This document shows, piece by piece, positions 28,726-39,040 of a stretch of DNA of 64,000 bases; the stretch's first letter is position 1; the number at the start of each line of letters is the position of its first letter. This DNA is from an uncultured Pelagibacteraceae bacterium (GTDB lineage: Bacteria > Pseudomonadota > Alphaproteobacteria > Pelagibacterales > Pelagibacteraceae), in NCBI GenBank assembly GCA_902579105.1, contig CACHFM010000005.1, positions 18,519-82,518 of the forward strand, given 5' to 3'. The notes beneath the pieces were generated by a model. It was not told the DNA's origin and made no database searches. It saw only the letters and a program-made list of their open reading frames with translations. The position numbers were made by a program, and so were the translations under genes.

Positions 28726-29463
28726 ATGACAAATAAATATATGTTTTTTATAGCTAATTGGAAAATGTTTGGTGATTTAAGGACTCTAAATTCATTAGAT
28801 AATGTAATTAAATTTTCAAAAACTAATAAAAATAAATTTAAATTAATTTATTGTCCTCCAAATACTCTTATACGACCTATGTCAAAAAGACTTAAAAATT
28901 CTAATTTAGAAGTCGGAGCTCAAAACTGTCATGAAAATGATGATTATGGAGCTTTTACAGGTCAAGTAAATTCGAGAATGTTAAAAAATGTTGGAGCTAA
29001 ATATGTAATCTTAGGTCATTCAGAAAATAGAAAAGCTGGCGAAAATGATAATTTGATTAATTTAAAAATTAAGAGTGCTATTAAAGTGGATTTGAAGGTA
29101 ATTTTTTGTGTTGGTGAAACTTTAAAAGAAAAAAAAAATAAAAAAACTACTCAAGTTTTAAAAAAGCAAATTGAAAAAGGGTTACAATCAATTAAAAATA
29201 AATCAAAAATAATTATAGCCTACGAACCTGTTTGGTCTATTGGCACTGGATTAATTCCAAAATCAGAAGATTTAATAAAATCTGTTTTATTTATTAGAAG
29301 TAGATTTGGAAGAAAATCTCCAAAAATTTTATATGGTGGGTCAGTTAACAGTGACAATATTAATCAATTAAAAAATATTAAGTCTATAGATGGTTTTTTG
29401 ATTGGTGGAGCTTCTCAAGATCCAAAAAAAATTATTGATATAATTAAAAAAACCTATATTTAA
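28726..29463 (+). CDS. tpiA: Triosephosphate isomerase
   Basis: Interconverts dihydroxyacetone phosphate and glyceraldehyde 3-phosphate. The 245-residue barrel has FIANWKMFGD (catalytic Lys near residue 12), VILGHSENRK (catalytic His near residue 100), IAYEPVWSIGTGLIP (catalytic Glu and the flexible loop near residue 165) and LYGGSVNSDN. It is transcribed away from the ppiD-like gene, with only 56 bp between the two chosen starts. secG follows after 6 bp. Confidence 0.96.
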   Translation: MTNKYMFFIANWKMFGDLRTLNSLDNVIKFSKTNKNKFKLIYCPPNTLIRPMSKRLKNSNLEVGAQNCHENDDYGAFTGQVNSRMLKNVGAKYVILGHSENRKAGENDNLINLKIKSAIKVDLKVIFCVGETLKEKKNKKTTQVLKKQIEKGLQSIKNKSKIIIAYEPVWSIGTGLIPKSEDLIKSVLFIRSRFGRKSPKILYGGSVNSDNINQLKNIKSIDGFLIGGASQDPKKIIDIIKKTYI

Positions 29464-29469
29464 GGCTCC

Positions 29470-29769
29470 ATGGAAAATGTACTATTAGTTCTAAACATCA
29501 TTATTGCTATTATTTTAGTTTTATTAATACTAATGCAAAAATCAGAAGGTGGAGCGTTGGGTATAGGAGTTTCACAAGAAAATTTTATGCTTTCTAGAAC
29601 TACTGGTAATTTTATGACAAAAGCAACTGCAATAGTTGCTGCGCTTTTTATTATTTGCAGTTTAGCCTTAACAATTTTATCAAGAAGTGAACTTACACCT
29701 ACTAGCTCAGTATTGGACACTATTGAGGAAAAAACTGAGGATACACCTTCAGTTCCTGAAAATAATTAA
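29470..29769 (+). CDS. secG: Preprotein translocase subunit SecG
   Basis: Small auxiliary subunit of SecYEG. The 99-residue protein has the SecG pattern: first helix VLLVLNIIIAIILVLLILMQKSEGGALGIG, with the conserved LMQxSEGGxLG between helices. NFMTKATAIVAALFIICSLALTIL is the second helix, and the tail is short and polar. It sits between tpiA and pyrG, the standard alphaproteobacterial order. Confidence 0.94.
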   Translation: MENVLLVLNIIIAIILVLLILMQKSEGGALGIGVSQENFMLSRTTGNFMTKATAIVAALFIICSLALTILSRSELTPTSSVLDTIEEKTEDTPSVPENN

Positions 29770-29815
29770 TTAAATTACTTTTCATTTCATTTTTTTTTAG
29801 CTATAAGATACTTCC

Positions 29816-31432
29816 ATGGCGCGATATATATTCGTTACTGGCGGCGTGGTTTCATCACTTGGAAAAGGTTTATCATCAGCTTCGTTGGGATATTTGTTAA
29901 GATCTCAAGGGTATAAAGTTAGATTAAGAAAAATGGATCCATATTTAAACGTTGATCCCGGAACAATGAGTCCATTTCAACATGGTGAAGTTTTTGTTAC
30001 AGATGATGGTGCTGAAACAGATTTAGATTTAGGTCATTATGAAAGATTTACAGATATATCTTCAAAACAATCAGACAATATAACAACCGGACGTATATAT
30101 AGTGATATAATTAAAAAAGAGAGAAGAGGGGGATATCTTGGCAAAACTGTTCAAGTGATACCTCACATTACTGACAGAATTAAAGAATTTATAAAAAAAG
30201 ATATTTCAAATGAAGATTTTGTAATATGTGAAATTGGAGGAACAGTAGGAGATATTGAAAGTTTACCTTTCGTTGAAGCTATCAGACAATTTTCAAATGA
30301 ACATGGAAAGTCAAAAACTCTGTTTATTCATTTAACCTTTGTTCCCTTTTTGAAATCATCAGATGAAATAAAAACAAAACCAACACAACATTCAGTGAAA
30401 GAATTGAGGAGCATCGGTATCCAACCTGATATAATTATCTGTAGATCACAACAGTCAATACCAATTGATCAAAGAAAAAAAATATCTTTATTTTGCAATG
30501 TTCCAATTGATAATGTGATTGAAACAGTTGATGTAAGAACGATTTATGAAGCACCTATTAGTTTTTTTAATCAAAAACTAGATAAACAAGTTTTAAAATA
30601 TTTTAAACTAAAGTCTAAAAAAAGAGCAAATTTGATTCCATGGAAGAAAATAACAAAAATTACTTTAAATACAAAAAAGTCAATCAGCATTGCAATTATA
30701 GGTAAATATGTAAATTTAAAGGATGCTTACAAATCTTTAGATGAAGCTTTAACACATGGTGGAATATCTAATAAAGTTAAAGTTAATTTAGTAAGGATAG
30801 AGTCAGATAAATTAAAAACTAATCAAATAAGAAAAAAGCTTAAGAATGTTTCAGGCTTATTGATCCCAGGAGGATTTGGTAAGAGGGGAACTGAAGGTAA
30901 AATTTCTGCAATTAAATATGCAAGAGAAAATAAAATACCGTTTCTTGGTATTTGTTTTGGTATGCAGATGGCAATTATTGAATTTGCAAGAAATAAATTA
31001 AAAATTAAAAAAGCTGGATCAAGCGAATTAGATAAGAATTGTTATCCTGTTATAGGATTAATTAATGAATGGGATAAAAATGGAAAAATCATTAAAGGAA
31101 CAGATAAAAATTTGGGTGGAACGATGAGATTAGGCTTATATGAGGCTAAATTAAGAAATAATTCTGCCATAAAAAAAATTTATAAATCTAACTCAATCAA
31201 AGAAAGACATAGGCACAGGTATGAAGTTAACAACAATCTTAAAAATGAATTTGAAAAAAAAGGATTAATTTTTTCAGGAATGTCACCAGATAATAAATTA
31301 CCGGAGATAATAGAACTTAAAAATCATCCATGGTTCATAGGAGTTCAATTTCATCCTGAATTTAAATCTAGACCTTTATCTCCTCATCCTTTATTCTCTT
31401 CATTTATCAAAGCAGCAAAAAACCGTAAATGA
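29816..31432 (+). CDS. pyrG: CTP synthase
   Basis: Converts UTP to CTP with glutamine as nitrogen donor. The 538-residue protein has the synthetase domain, beginning [35 protein letters not shown] and then [40 protein letters not shown]. The glutamine amidotransferase domain has [30 protein letters not shown] (nucleophilic Cys) and [14 protein letters not shown]. Its product also feeds CdsA and the KDO pathway. It overlaps kdsA by 4 bp. Confidence 0.97.
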   Translation: MARYIFVTGGVVSSLGKGLSSASLGYLLRSQGYKVRLRKMDPYLNVDPGTMSPFQHGEVFVTDDGAETDLDLGHYERFTDISSKQSDNITTGRIYSDIIKKERRGGYLGKTVQVIPHITDRIKEFIKKDISNEDFVICEIGGTVGDIESLPFVEAIRQFSNEHGKSKTLFIHLTFVPFLKSSDEIKTKPTQHSVKELRSIGIQPDIIICRSQQSIPIDQRKKISLFCNVPIDNVIETVDVRTIYEAPISFFNQKLDKQVLKYFKLKSKKRANLIPWKKITKITLNTKKSISIAIIGKYVNLKDAYKSLDEALTHGGISNKVKVNLVRIESDKLKTNQIRKKLKNVSGLLIPGGFGKRGTEGKISAIKYARENKIPFLGICFGMQMAIIEFARNKLKIKKAGSSELDKNCYPVIGLINEWDKNGKIIKGTDKNLGGTMRLGLYEAKLRNNSAIKKIYKSNSIKERHRHRYEVNNNLKNEFEKKGLIFSGMSPDNKLPEIIELKNHPWFIGVQFHPEFKSRPLSPHPLFSSFIKAAKNRK

Positions 31433-32256
31433 ATAATTTTAAAGTTAATTGTGAAAATATAGAAATTTCAAACGATAATAAGATATGTATTATCGCTGGG
31501 CCTTGTCAGCTAGAAACTGAGCAACATGCTATGGATATGGCTGGAAAAATAAAAGAAATTACAAAAAAATTTGGTCTTGATTTTATTTATAAAACTTCTT
31601 TTGACAAAGCTAATCGAACAAGCCTTAAAGGAAAAAGAGGAGCGGGGCTTGATACTTCACTGCCAGTATTTGATAAAATTAAAAAAGAATTGAATATTCC
31701 AATTTTAACTGACATTCATAATATCGAGCAATGCTCAATTATTGCTGATCATGTCGATGTAATACAAATTCCAGCATTTTTATGTAGACAAACAGATTTA
31801 TTAATCGCAGCTGCAAAAACTAATAAAATTATAAATGTAAAAAAAGGTCAATTTTTAGCTCCATGGGATATGGTTAATGTCACTAAAAAAATTTCAGACT
31901 CTGGTAACAAAAACATTTTAGTAACTGAAAGAGGTGCAAGTTTTGGATATAATACTTTAGTATCTGATATGAGATCTTTGCCGATCATGGCAAAAAATGG
32001 TTATCCAGTAATTTTTGATGCCACACATTCTGTTCAACAACCAGGAGGTCAAGGCGAGTCATCTGGTGGACAAAGAGAATTTGTTGAATATTTAGCAAGA
32101 GCAGCTGTTGCTGTAGGTGTTGCCGGTGTTTTCATTGAAACTCATCAAGATCCAGATAACGCTCCTTCTGATGGCCCTAACATGATTCCATTAGATAAAT
32201 TAGAACATTTATTAAAACAGTTAACTGAGATAGATAGTTTAATTAAAAAAAAGTGA
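31429..32256 (+). CDS. kdsA: 2-dehydro-3-deoxyphosphooctonate aldolase (KDO-8-phosphate synthase)
   Basis: Condenses arabinose 5-phosphate with phosphoenolpyruvate to give KDO-8-P for the LPS core. The 275-residue protein has [101 protein letters not shown] and [31 protein letters not shown], all standard KdsA blocks. It sits next to eno, which makes its substrate PEP. It overlaps both neighbours by 4 bp. Confidence 0.97.
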   Translation: MNNFKVNCENIEISNDNKICIIAGPCQLETEQHAMDMAGKIKEITKKFGLDFIYKTSFDKANRTSLKGKRGAGLDTSLPVFDKIKKELNIPILTDIHNIEQCSIIADHVDVIQIPAFLCRQTDLLIAAAKTNKIINVKKGQFLAPWDMVNVTKKISDSGNKNILVTERGASFGYNTLVSDMRSLPIMAKNGYPVIFDATHSVQQPGGQGESSGGQREFVEYLARAAVAVGVAGVFIETHQDPDNAPSDGPNMIPLDKLEHLLKQLTEIDSLIKKK

Positions 32257-33509
32257 GCAAAATTTTAAAAGTAAAAGCACGTCAAGTTTTTGACAGCAGA
32301 GGAAATCCAACTGTAGAAGCTGAAGTTTATGTAAAAAATATGAGTGCTTCTGCAATTTGTCCTTCAGGCGCTTCCACTGGAACTTTTGAAGCTTTTGAAA
32401 AAAGAGATAAAAATAATAAAAGATATCTAGGAAAAAGTGTTTTAGGAGCCATCAATTTAGTTAACACTAAAATTTCAAAAAAACTCAAAGGTCAAAATAT
32501 TCATAATCAAGAAAGAATAGATTCAATATTAATTAATTTAGACGGCACACGCCAAAAGACAAATTTAGGAGCAAATGCAATGCTTGCAGTTTCTATGGCA
32601 GTTAAAAAACTTTCTGCAAAAGTGAAAAAATTACCGTTATATCGAACATTTTTAGTAAAAAATAATTTTCAATTACCTTATCCTTTAATGAATATTATTA
32701 ATGGAGGAGCACATGCAAATAATGGTCTTAGAATACAAGAATTCATGATCAGACCTGATCGGGCAAAAAGTTTTGCCGAAGCTGTTAGAATTTGTTTCAT
32801 TGTTATAAAGAATTTAAGTAAATTAATAAAAAATAGAGGGTTATCAACTTCTGTAGGTGATGAAGGTGGTTTTGCCCCTATGATAAGTAGTAATAATGAA
32901 GCATTGGATTTAATTGTCTCTGCTATTAAGAAATCAGGATTTAATAATGGTAAAGATGTATCTATATGTCTTGATGTTGCAGCAAATGAATTATTAAAAA
33001 ATAATAAATATTCAATTCATTCAAAAAAATATATTTCTGTAGATAAATCTATCAAGGAGTATAAAAAAATTATTAAAAAATACAAAATTAAATCTATCGA
33101 AGATCCTTTTGCTGAAGATGATTGGATGGCATGGAATAAATTAATGAAGTCTGTAAATAAGATTCAAATAGTTGGAGATGATTTGTATGTGACAAATCTT
33201 GAAAGATTAAAGAAGGGGTTCTTAAATATTTCATCAAATTCAATTTTGATTAAATTAAATCAAATCGGCACGGTTTCTGAAACTTTAGATGTTATTAAGT
33301 TCGCGCAAACAATAGGTTATAAAACAATCATATCTCATAGATCAGGTGATAGTGAAGATACTTTTATTGCTGACTTAGCTGTAGGAACAAATTCTAATCA
33401 AATTAAAACTGGATCGTTAGCAAGATCTGAAAGAGTTGCTAAATATAACCAATTAATTAGAATAGAAGAAGAGCTTGGAAAAAAAACGAAGATGAATAAA
33501 GTCAATTAA
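32253..33509 (+). CDS. eno: Enolase
   Basis: Interconverts 2-phosphoglycerate and phosphoenolpyruvate. The 418-residue protein begins with GTG overlapping the kdsA stop (GTGA). [71 protein letters not shown] and [10 protein letters not shown] provide the Mg ligands and catalytic region. [41 protein letters not shown] is the C-terminal signature. It overlaps ftsB by 1 bp. Confidence 0.97.
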   Translation: MSKILKVKARQVFDSRGNPTVEAEVYVKNMSASAICPSGASTGTFEAFEKRDKNNKRYLGKSVLGAINLVNTKISKKLKGQNIHNQERIDSILINLDGTRQKTNLGANAMLAVSMAVKKLSAKVKKLPLYRTFLVKNNFQLPYPLMNIINGGAHANNGLRIQEFMIRPDRAKSFAEAVRICFIVIKNLSKLIKNRGLSTSVGDEGGFAPMISSNNEALDLIVSAIKKSGFNNGKDVSICLDVAANELLKNNKYSIHSKKYISVDKSIKEYKKIIKKYKIKSIEDPFAEDDWMAWNKLMKSVNKIQIVGDDLYVTNLERLKKGFLNISSNSILIKLNQIGTVSETLDVIKFAQTIGYKTIISHRSGDSEDTFIADLAVGTNSNQIKTGSLARSERVAKYNQLIRIEEELGKKTKMNKVN

Positions 33510-33811
33510 TGTTTAGATTAATAAAAAGAAATTATTTTTTATTAATATCTGTATTTTTTATTTTATATTTTGGTTTTAATCTTGTGTCTGGAGAAAGAGG
33601 TCTTTTTTCATATATTGAGAAAAAAGAACTTTTGTACAGCTTGAAAAAAGAAAAATTGTCCTTAACTAGCAAAATAGAAGATATGGATCATAAAAATTCA
33701 TTATTAAGTACCAATGTAGATCTTGATTATATAGAGACCTTAATAAGAGAAAGATTTTTATTTGGTAAAAAAGATGAGACAATCTATATAATTAAAACAG
33801 ATGAAAAATAA
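33509..33811 (+). CDS. ftsB: FtsB/DivIC-family septum formation initiator
   Basis: Small bitopic membrane protein of the divisome that bridges FtsL and FtsQ. The 100-residue protein has a short cytoplasmic start, one membrane helix ([20 protein letters not shown]), and a coiled coil ([29 protein letters not shown]). It ends with [24 protein letters not shown], which matches the ExxARExLgmxxxgEvv pattern of the family. It occupies the conserved place after eno. lipA starts within its 3' end; the pdhABC-lpd genes that often follow are missing. Confidence 0.87.
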   Translation: MFRLIKRNYFLLISVFFILYFGFNLVSGERGLFSYIEKKELLYSLKKEKLSLTSKIEDMDHKNSLLSTNVDLDYIETLIRERFLFGKKDETIYIIKTDEK

Positions 33812-34727
33812 AATTAGACACCCTGAAAAAGTAAATAAACCAATTAATCCAATTAAAAAAAAACCTGATTGGATAAGATCTAAATTATTAAATAGTAAAG
33901 AATTTTTTTTAACTAAAACAGTAGTTAATCAAAATAATTTAGTAACAGTTTGTCAGGAAGCTAATTGCCCAAATATCACAGAATGTTGGAGTAAGAGACA
34001 TGCAACTTTTATGATTATGGGCGATACTTGTACCAGAGCATGTGCATTTTGTGATGTAAAAACTGGCAAACCAGAAAACTTAGATCCATTTGAACCTTAT
34101 AAAATCTCAAAAGCTGTTAGTAAATTAAACCTAAAACATGTTGTTATTACATCTGTAGATAGAGATGATCTAGATGATGGAGGATCAAATCATTTTTATG
34201 ATGTAATCACAGCAATAAGAAAAAAAAATCCAAAAACATCAATTGAGGTTTTAACGCCAGATTTTTTAAGAAAAGGTGATGCATATAAAAAGATTTTAGA
34301 AGCCGACCTAGATGTTTTTAATCATAATATTGAAACGGTACCAAGTCTTTATCTTAAGGTTAGACCAGGCGCTAGATATTTTGGTTCTTTAGAGCTTTTA
34401 AAAAATGTAAAAAAAATTAATAAAAAGATTTTTACTAAATCTGGTCTTATGGTAGGCCTTGGTGAAAATAAAAATGAATTAATTCAGGTGATGGATGACT
34501 TAAGATCTGCAGAAGTTGATTTTTTAACTATTGGACAATATTTACAACCTTCAGTAAAACATCATCCTTTGAGTAGATATTATTATCCAGATGAATTTGA
34601 AGATTTAAAAAATATTGCTAAATCAAAAGGTTTTCTTTTAGTTTCATCTACACCACTAACAAGATCATCTTATCATGCGGATGAAGATTTTGATAAACTT
34701 AAAAAAAATAGATTAAAAAATAATTAA
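33801..34727 (+). CDS. lipA: Lipoyl synthase
   Basis: Radical-SAM enzyme inserting sulfur into octanoyl groups on lipoyl domains. The 308-residue protein has the auxiliary-cluster motif [13 protein letters not shown] near residue 52 and the radical-SAM motif [15 protein letters not shown] near residue 77. [47 protein letters not shown] and [21 protein letters not shown] also match, and RSSYHADE near the end supplies the conserved serine ligand. It overlaps ftsB by 11 bp and the next gene by 1 bp. Confidence 0.97.
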   Translation: MKNKIRHPEKVNKPINPIKKKPDWIRSKLLNSKEFFLTKTVVNQNNLVTVCQEANCPNITECWSKRHATFMIMGDTCTRACAFCDVKTGKPENLDPFEPYKISKAVSKLNLKHVVITSVDRDDLDDGGSNHFYDVITAIRKKNPKTSIEVLTPDFLRKGDAYKKILEADLDVFNHNIETVPSLYLKVRPGARYFGSLELLKNVKKINKKIFTKSGLMVGLGENKNELIQVMDDLRSAEVDFLTIGQYLQPSVKHHPLSRYYYPDEFEDLKNIAKSKGFLLVSSTPLTRSSYHADEDFDKLKKNRLKNN

Positions 34728-35179
34728 TGCCCAAAGCATCAGTTAAGAGATTAATTGATAATAGAAAAGACAAACTTGTTGAGTTTGTTTTAGATATTGA
34801 AAAATATCCTGAATTTATTCCATTTTGTATAAATTCTAAAATTCATGAAAGAAAAGATGATGGTGAAATTATTAATATAATTGCAGATCTGACCATAGGA
34901 AAGGGACCATTTAAAGATACTTTTAAAAGCGATGTTAAATTTAATAAAAAAAATGATCATATACATGTTTTAAATATTGAAGGACCTTTAAATTATATGG
35001 AGAATAACTGGAAATTTGTTGAAAAAGGAAATTCGTTGGACGGTTATAAAACTGAAATTTTTTTTGATATTGACTTTGAATTAAAAAATAAATTTTTAAA
35101 TATTTTAATGACCAAATCTTTTCAATACGGTTTAGAAAAAATAGCAGATGCGTTTCAAAAAAGAGCTGAAAGTCTCTAA
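34727..35179 (+). CDS. COQ10/RatA-like START-domain protein
   Basis: Lipid-binding START-like protein; in eukaryotes and Alphaproteobacteria COQ10 homologues help ubiquinone function, while gammaproteobacterial RatA was described as affecting ribosomes. The 150-residue protein has ASVKRLIDNRKDKLVEFVLDIEKYPEFIPFC at the N-terminus, the typical start of this subfamily, and DLTIGKGPFKDTFKSDVKFN in the middle. Its location directly after lipA is conserved in Alphaproteobacteria and favours the COQ10-type role. It converges on pncC with a 4-bp overlap. Confidence 0.85.
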   Translation: MPKASVKRLIDNRKDKLVEFVLDIEKYPEFIPFCINSKIHERKDDGEIINIIADLTIGKGPFKDTFKSDVKFNKKNDHIHVLNIEGPLNYMENNWKFVEKGNSLDGYKTEIFFDIDFELKNKFLNILMTKSFQYGLEKIADAFQKRAESL

Positions 35180-35646
35180 ATCACATCTAAGATCATTTTT
35201 AGTGCTTGATTTACAGTAGATTTTTGAATTGAGCCTCTACTTTTATTTTTAAAAATATTTTTTTTAACAATTATTTTATTTGCTTTTTTAATTCCAATGT
35301 AAACTAGACCAACTGGTTTTTTTTTGGATCCACCATTTGGGCCTGCAATTCCTGTAATTGATACAGCTATATTTGTTTTACTAATTTTATTCAGATTTTT
35401 AACCATAGACAAACATGTTTCATAACTTACAGCTCCATGCTTCAATATTATTTTTTTAGGTACTTTAAGAAGTTTTATTTTAGCTTGATTTGAATAAGTT
35501 ACTAAACCAATTGTAAAAACTTTAGATGATCCACTTATTGAAGTAATAGTGCTGGCTAGTAAACCACCAGTGCAAGATTCTGCAAATGATATATTTAACC
35601 TTTTTTTACTGAGTAATTTTACAACTTTATATGAAATTTTTATCAC
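35176..35646 (-). CDS. pncC: CinA C-terminal domain protein (NMN amidohydrolase type)
   Basis: Likely nicotinamide-nucleotide amidase in NAD recycling. I take the GTG at 35646, which overlaps the pgpA stop as GTGA, giving 156 residues (MIKISYKVVKLLSKKRLNISFAESCTGGLLAST); the ORF track extends 54 bp further into pgpA without support. The CinA motif AESCTGGLLASTITSISGSS, the GAVSYET element and SITGIAGPNGGSKKKPVGLVYIGI are clear. It consists of the C-terminal domain only, with no N-terminal MoCF-like domain, consistent with the missing moa/moe genes nearby. Confidence 0.9.
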   Translation of the reverse strand: MIKISYKVVKLLSKKRLNISFAESCTGGLLASTITSISGSSKVFTIGLVTYSNQAKIKLLKVPKKIILKHGAVSYETCLSMVKNLNKISKTNIAVSITGIAGPNGGSKKKPVGLVYIGIKKANKIIVKKNIFKNKSRGSIQKSTVNQALKMILDVI

Positions 35647-36134
35647 GATGTAATTACCATATATAAAACAAGTACAGCAACTACATATAGCCCAGCACAC
35701 ACATCATCCATTATAACACCAAAGCTGTTCTTAAAGTTTTTATCATAATAGCTGACAGGATAAGGTTTTGTGATATCAAAAATTCTAAACAGTATGAACA
35801 TTATAAAATAAAAAGTTAATACCTGACTAGTTTCTCTTGACCCTTCATGCGCAATTTCATAAAGGCAAATAGGAATTGATTGTCCAATAAATTCATCAAT
35901 AACCACTTCTTTTGGATCTTTATTTTCTAGATCCTGTGTAAATATATTAACTGCATAAAGGGAGACTAAAAATATAATTATAATTCCAATTAAAACAGTA
36001 TTTGGTGATAAATTTAATATATGAAATAATAAAAATAAAAATATAGTTGTTACAAGAGAAGCATAACTACCTGGTATTTTTTTTAATTTTCCAATTCCAA
36101 ATAATGTAACAAACAAAAAATTTATTTTACTCAT
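35643..36134 (-). CDS. pgpA: Phosphatidylglycerophosphatase A
   Basis: Dephosphorylates phosphatidylglycerophosphate to phosphatidylglycerol at the inner membrane. The 163-residue protein begins INFLFVTLFGIGKLKKIPGSYASLVTTIFLFL and has KDPKEVVIDEFIGQSIPI, the PgpA catalytic signature, with further hydrophobic segments and RIFDITKPYPVSYYDK, which matches the conserved RxFDxxKPxP motif. It overlaps ispDF by 8 bp and pncC by 4 bp, the standard alphaproteobacterial ispDF-pgpA-cinA order. Confidence 0.94.
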   Translation of the reverse strand: MSKINFLFVTLFGIGKLKKIPGSYASLVTTIFLFLLFHILNLSPNTVLIGIIIIFLVSLYAVNIFTQDLENKDPKEVVIDEFIGQSIPICLYEIAHEGSRETSQVLTFYFIMFILFRIFDITKPYPVSYYDKNFKNSFGVIMDDVCAGLYVVAVLVLYMVITS

Positions 36135-37233
36135 ATCGATTTATTGAAACTATTGTTTCGCAAGCAATAGCATTTTCATTACCTATTAATCCTAATTTTT
36201 CTACCGTTTTTCCTTTAATGTTTATGATACTTTTATCTATACTCATTAATTTTGACAAAGAATTTAAAATTTTATTTCTATATATTGAGATTTTTGGCTT
36301 TTCACAAATTAAATTAATATCTAAGTTGTTGATATAAAATTTATTCTTTTCAAGAATTGAAATTATAGGAATTAACATTTTTGGTGATCTTATATTTTTA
36401 AATTTATTTTTATTACTAGGAAAGTATGATCCAATATCCTTTTTTCTCATAGCACCCAATAACGCATCAATTATTGAATGTATTATAACATCGCCATCTG
36501 AATGACCTTTAAGACCTGAATGAAACGGAATTTTAACTCCACCTAGATATAGTTTTTTACTTTTTATCAACCTATGAATATCAAAACCAATACCAAAATA
36601 TGTTTTATTTTGATTAATGTCTTCTTTAAAAGTAATTTTATTATTAGAATTTTCACCTCTAATAAATTTAATTTCTAAATTATTTTTTATAAACAAGGAT
36701 GCTTCATCTTGAATTTTATTTTTTTCATTGATTGATAGACTATAGAGATTCTTAAATTTAAATGCCTGAGGTGTTTGAGTTAAAAAAGAATTATTTTTAT
36801 CTAAATTATATAATTTATTTTTTATTTTATATTTGATTGCATCTTTTGACAAAATAACAGGAATTACAGCTTTATTTTTTTTTAAAGAATTAACTAAATT
36901 TTTTAAAAGTTTAATACTAAAATTAGGTCTAGCTGCATCATGAATTAATACATTATTAGGTTTGAATTTTTTAATAAATTTAAGAGCTAATAGCGAAGAG
37001 TCTGATCTTTCTTTACCGCCATTAATAATTAAAATATTATTAGGTAAATTTATTTTTATTTGTTTCCTACTTTTGACAACTAAAATAATTTTTTTAAAAA
37101 GTTTTGAGTCCAGCGCTTTTTCTATTGAATGCTCAAAAAGAGCTTTATTTTTATAGTTAATAAACTGCTTTGGCTTAGAAGAATTAAATCTTTTGCTTTG
37201 TCCGGAGGCAAGTATTATAAAATAATTATTCAT
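36127..37233 (-). CDS. ispDF: Bifunctional IspD/IspF enzyme (MEP pathway)
   Basis: Fusion of 2-C-methylerythritol 4-phosphate cytidylyltransferase and MECDP synthase. The 368-residue protein has the IspD domain at about residues 1-205 (ILASGQSKRFNSSKPKQF, GGKERSDSSLLAL, VLIHDAARPNFS). The IspF domain begins at GIGFDIHRLIKSKKLYLGGVKIPFHSGLKGHSDGDVIIHSIIDALLGAMRKKDIGSYFP and ends near NIKGKTVEKLGLIGNENAIACETIVSI. The fused form is characteristic of Alphaproteobacteria. It is divergent from ntrY, with only 25 bp between the two start codons. Confidence 0.96.
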   Translation of the reverse strand: MNNYFIILASGQSKRFNSSKPKQFINYKNKALFEHSIEKALDSKLFKKIILVVKSRKQIKINLPNNILIINGGKERSDSSLLALKFIKKFKPNNVLIHDAARPNFSIKLLKNLVNSLKKNKAVIPVILSKDAIKYKIKNKLYNLDKNNSFLTQTPQAFKFKNLYSLSINEKNKIQDEASLFIKNNLEIKFIRGENSNNKITFKEDINQNKTYFGIGFDIHRLIKSKKLYLGGVKIPFHSGLKGHSDGDVIIHSIIDALLGAMRKKDIGSYFPSNKNKFKNIRSPKMLIPIISILEKNKFYINNLDINLICEKPKISIYRNKILNSLSKLMSIDKSIINIKGKTVEKLGLIGNENAIACETIVSINRYE

Positions 37234-37258
37234 TTAATATTGTGATTATTAATTTAAT

Positions 37259-39040
37259 ATGTTCGAATTCATCAAAAAAAATATATATCTAATATTATTA
37301 TTTTTTATCACATTATCGATAGGTTTTTTAACTTTTTTAACTTTTATTGATAAAGGTTATATTGAATTATCTGATAGAAATTTACAATATTTATTAATTT
37401 TAAACATAATACTTTTATTTTTACTTTTTATTTTTATATTTTTTGAAATCAAAAAAACTATAAAGAATGATATCGATCGAGATGGTTTAAAATCAAATAA
37501 AAAATATATTACATACTTTGCTTTATTTACATTTATCCCATCACTATTAATTTCTATATTTTCACTATTTTTATTTTCTTTTGCTTTAGAAAAATATTTT
37601 GACAAAAAGGTAACAACAGTTGTTAATAATTCATACGAACTTGCAAAGGATTATGTCGAAGAAGTAAGAAATAAAATTCAGTCTGAAATAATTCTTATCG
37701 CATTTGATACAAATAAAAGTAAAAAGTTTTTAAACGATAATGTTAATGAATATAAAAGATTTTTAAATACTCAAAAACTTATTAGAGGTGTTGATGAAAT
37801 ACATATTATAGATATAAAAAAAAAATTGTTATTTTCGACACTTGATGCCGATCAGCCATATACACCACCTGTAGATGAAGCATTAAATTTAGTTTTAGAA
37901 GATGACAGACCTTTAAAAATTATAAATGCTTTTGAAAATAAATCTGCTGCTATAATGCGTTTACAAAATTTTCAAGATAGATTTCTTTATGTTGTAAAAT
38001 ATTTAGACAAAGATATTTCCAAATATCTTACTGAATCACAAGAAGCAATTAATTTTTATTATACCGTTGAAGAAAAAAGCACAGGTATAAAAATTTCGTT
38101 TGCAATAATTTATATAATTATTGTTTCATTGCTTTTATTTATTTCTATATCAATTGCTATTAGATTCTCTTCTAGATTTTTTAGATCAATTAATAATCTT
38201 ATTTCTGCATCAACCTCAATTGGTAAAGGTAACTTTGATGCTAAAGTTCCAGAGGTAAAAACAGATAAAGATTTAGAGATTTTAAATAAAAACTTTAATC
38301 TTATGATTGACAGATTAAGAGTACAACAAGAAAAATTAATTATTAATGAAAGACATGAGGCTTGGGGAAGCTTAGCTAGAAAATTAGCCCATGAAATAAA
38401 AAATCCATTGACACCTATACAATTAACAATAGATAGATTAAAAACAAAATATTCTAATCAACTTAATAAAACTGATCAAACTAATTTTAAGGATAATTTA
38501 ATAATTATAAATAATCAAATTAAGCAAATTGAAAAATTGGTAAATGAATTTTCTGATTTTGCAAGAATGCCAAAACCAGTTCTTCAAAAAAATGATATTG
38601 TTGTATTATTAAAAGAAAACATCAAGCTATTAAAAGAGCTAGATAACACAATTAAAATAGATCTTTTAAATAATCAAAATAAAATAATTCTAAATAGTGA
38701 CAAAGAACAGTTAAGTAGAGTTTTTTTTAATTTAATAAAAAATTCAATAGAAAGCATTCATCAAAAAGCTGAAAAAGACACTAATAACAATGAAAAAATA
38801 ACTATTGAAGTGAAAGATTATGATGATCATATAAATCTTATAATAACTGATACTGGAGTTGGATTTAAAAATTTGAAAATAAATATTAAGGATATTTTAA
38901 ATCCATATTTTACAACAAAAAAAAATGGCACTGGATTGGGATTATCGATAGTAAATAAAATTATAAATGATCATAATGGTAATATTGAATTTATTTCAAT
39001 TGAAAATGGTGCAAAAATATCAATTATGTTTTTAAAATAA
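37259..39040 (+). CDS. ntrY: NtrY-type membrane sensor histidine kinase
   Basis: Sensor kinase of the NtrY/NtrX pair, linked in Alphaproteobacteria to nitrogen metabolism and redox. The 593-residue protein has about three N-terminal membrane helices within residues 8-115, then a periplasmic sensor region, then another helix near residues 280-300. A HAMP linker follows (RSINNLISASTSIGKGNFDAKVP), then the H-box LARKLAHEIKNPLTPIQLTIDRL and the ATPase motifs NLIKNSIESI, DTGVGF and GTGLGLSIVNKI. It is shorter than typical NtrY (700+ residues), with the H-box following directly after HAMP and no room for a PAS domain. It shares 1 bp with ntrX. Confidence 0.9.
   Translation: MFEFIKKNIYLILLFFITLSIGFLTFLTFIDKGYIELSDRNLQYLLILNIILLFLLFIFIFFEIKKTIKNDIDRDGLKSNKKYITYFALFTFIPSLLISIFSLFLFSFALEKYFDKKVTTVVNNSYELAKDYVEEVRNKIQSEIILIAFDTNKSKKFLNDNVNEYKRFLNTQKLIRGVDEIHIIDIKKKLLFSTLDADQPYTPPVDEALNLVLEDDRPLKIINAFENKSAAIMRLQNFQDRFLYVVKYLDKDISKYLTESQEAINFYYTVEEKSTGIKISFAIIYIIIVSLLLFISISIAIRFSSRFFRSINNLISASTSIGKGNFDAKVPEVKTDKDLEILNKNFNLMIDRLRVQQEKLIINERHEAWGSLARKLAHEIKNPLTPIQLTIDRLKTKYSNQLNKTDQTNFKDNLIIINNQIKQIEKLVNEFSDFARMPKPVLQKNDIVVLLKENIKLLKELDNTIKIDLLNNQNKIILNSDKEQLSRVFFNLIKNSIESIHQKAEKDTNNNEKITIEVKDYDDHINLIITDTGVGFKNLKINIKDILNPYFTTKKNGTGLGLSIVNKIINDHNGNIEFISIENGAKISIMFLK

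Noticed and set aside
29770-29815. T-rich stretch between secG and pyrG as a terminator
   Set aside because: The run of T has no stable hairpin before it and pyrG follows on the same strand.
35644-35700. N-terminal extension of pncC in the ORF track (MCWAICSCCTCFIYGNYIV...)
   Set aside because: It lies inside pgpA, is not CinA-like, and a GTG overlapping the pgpA stop (GTGA) gives the standard protein start.
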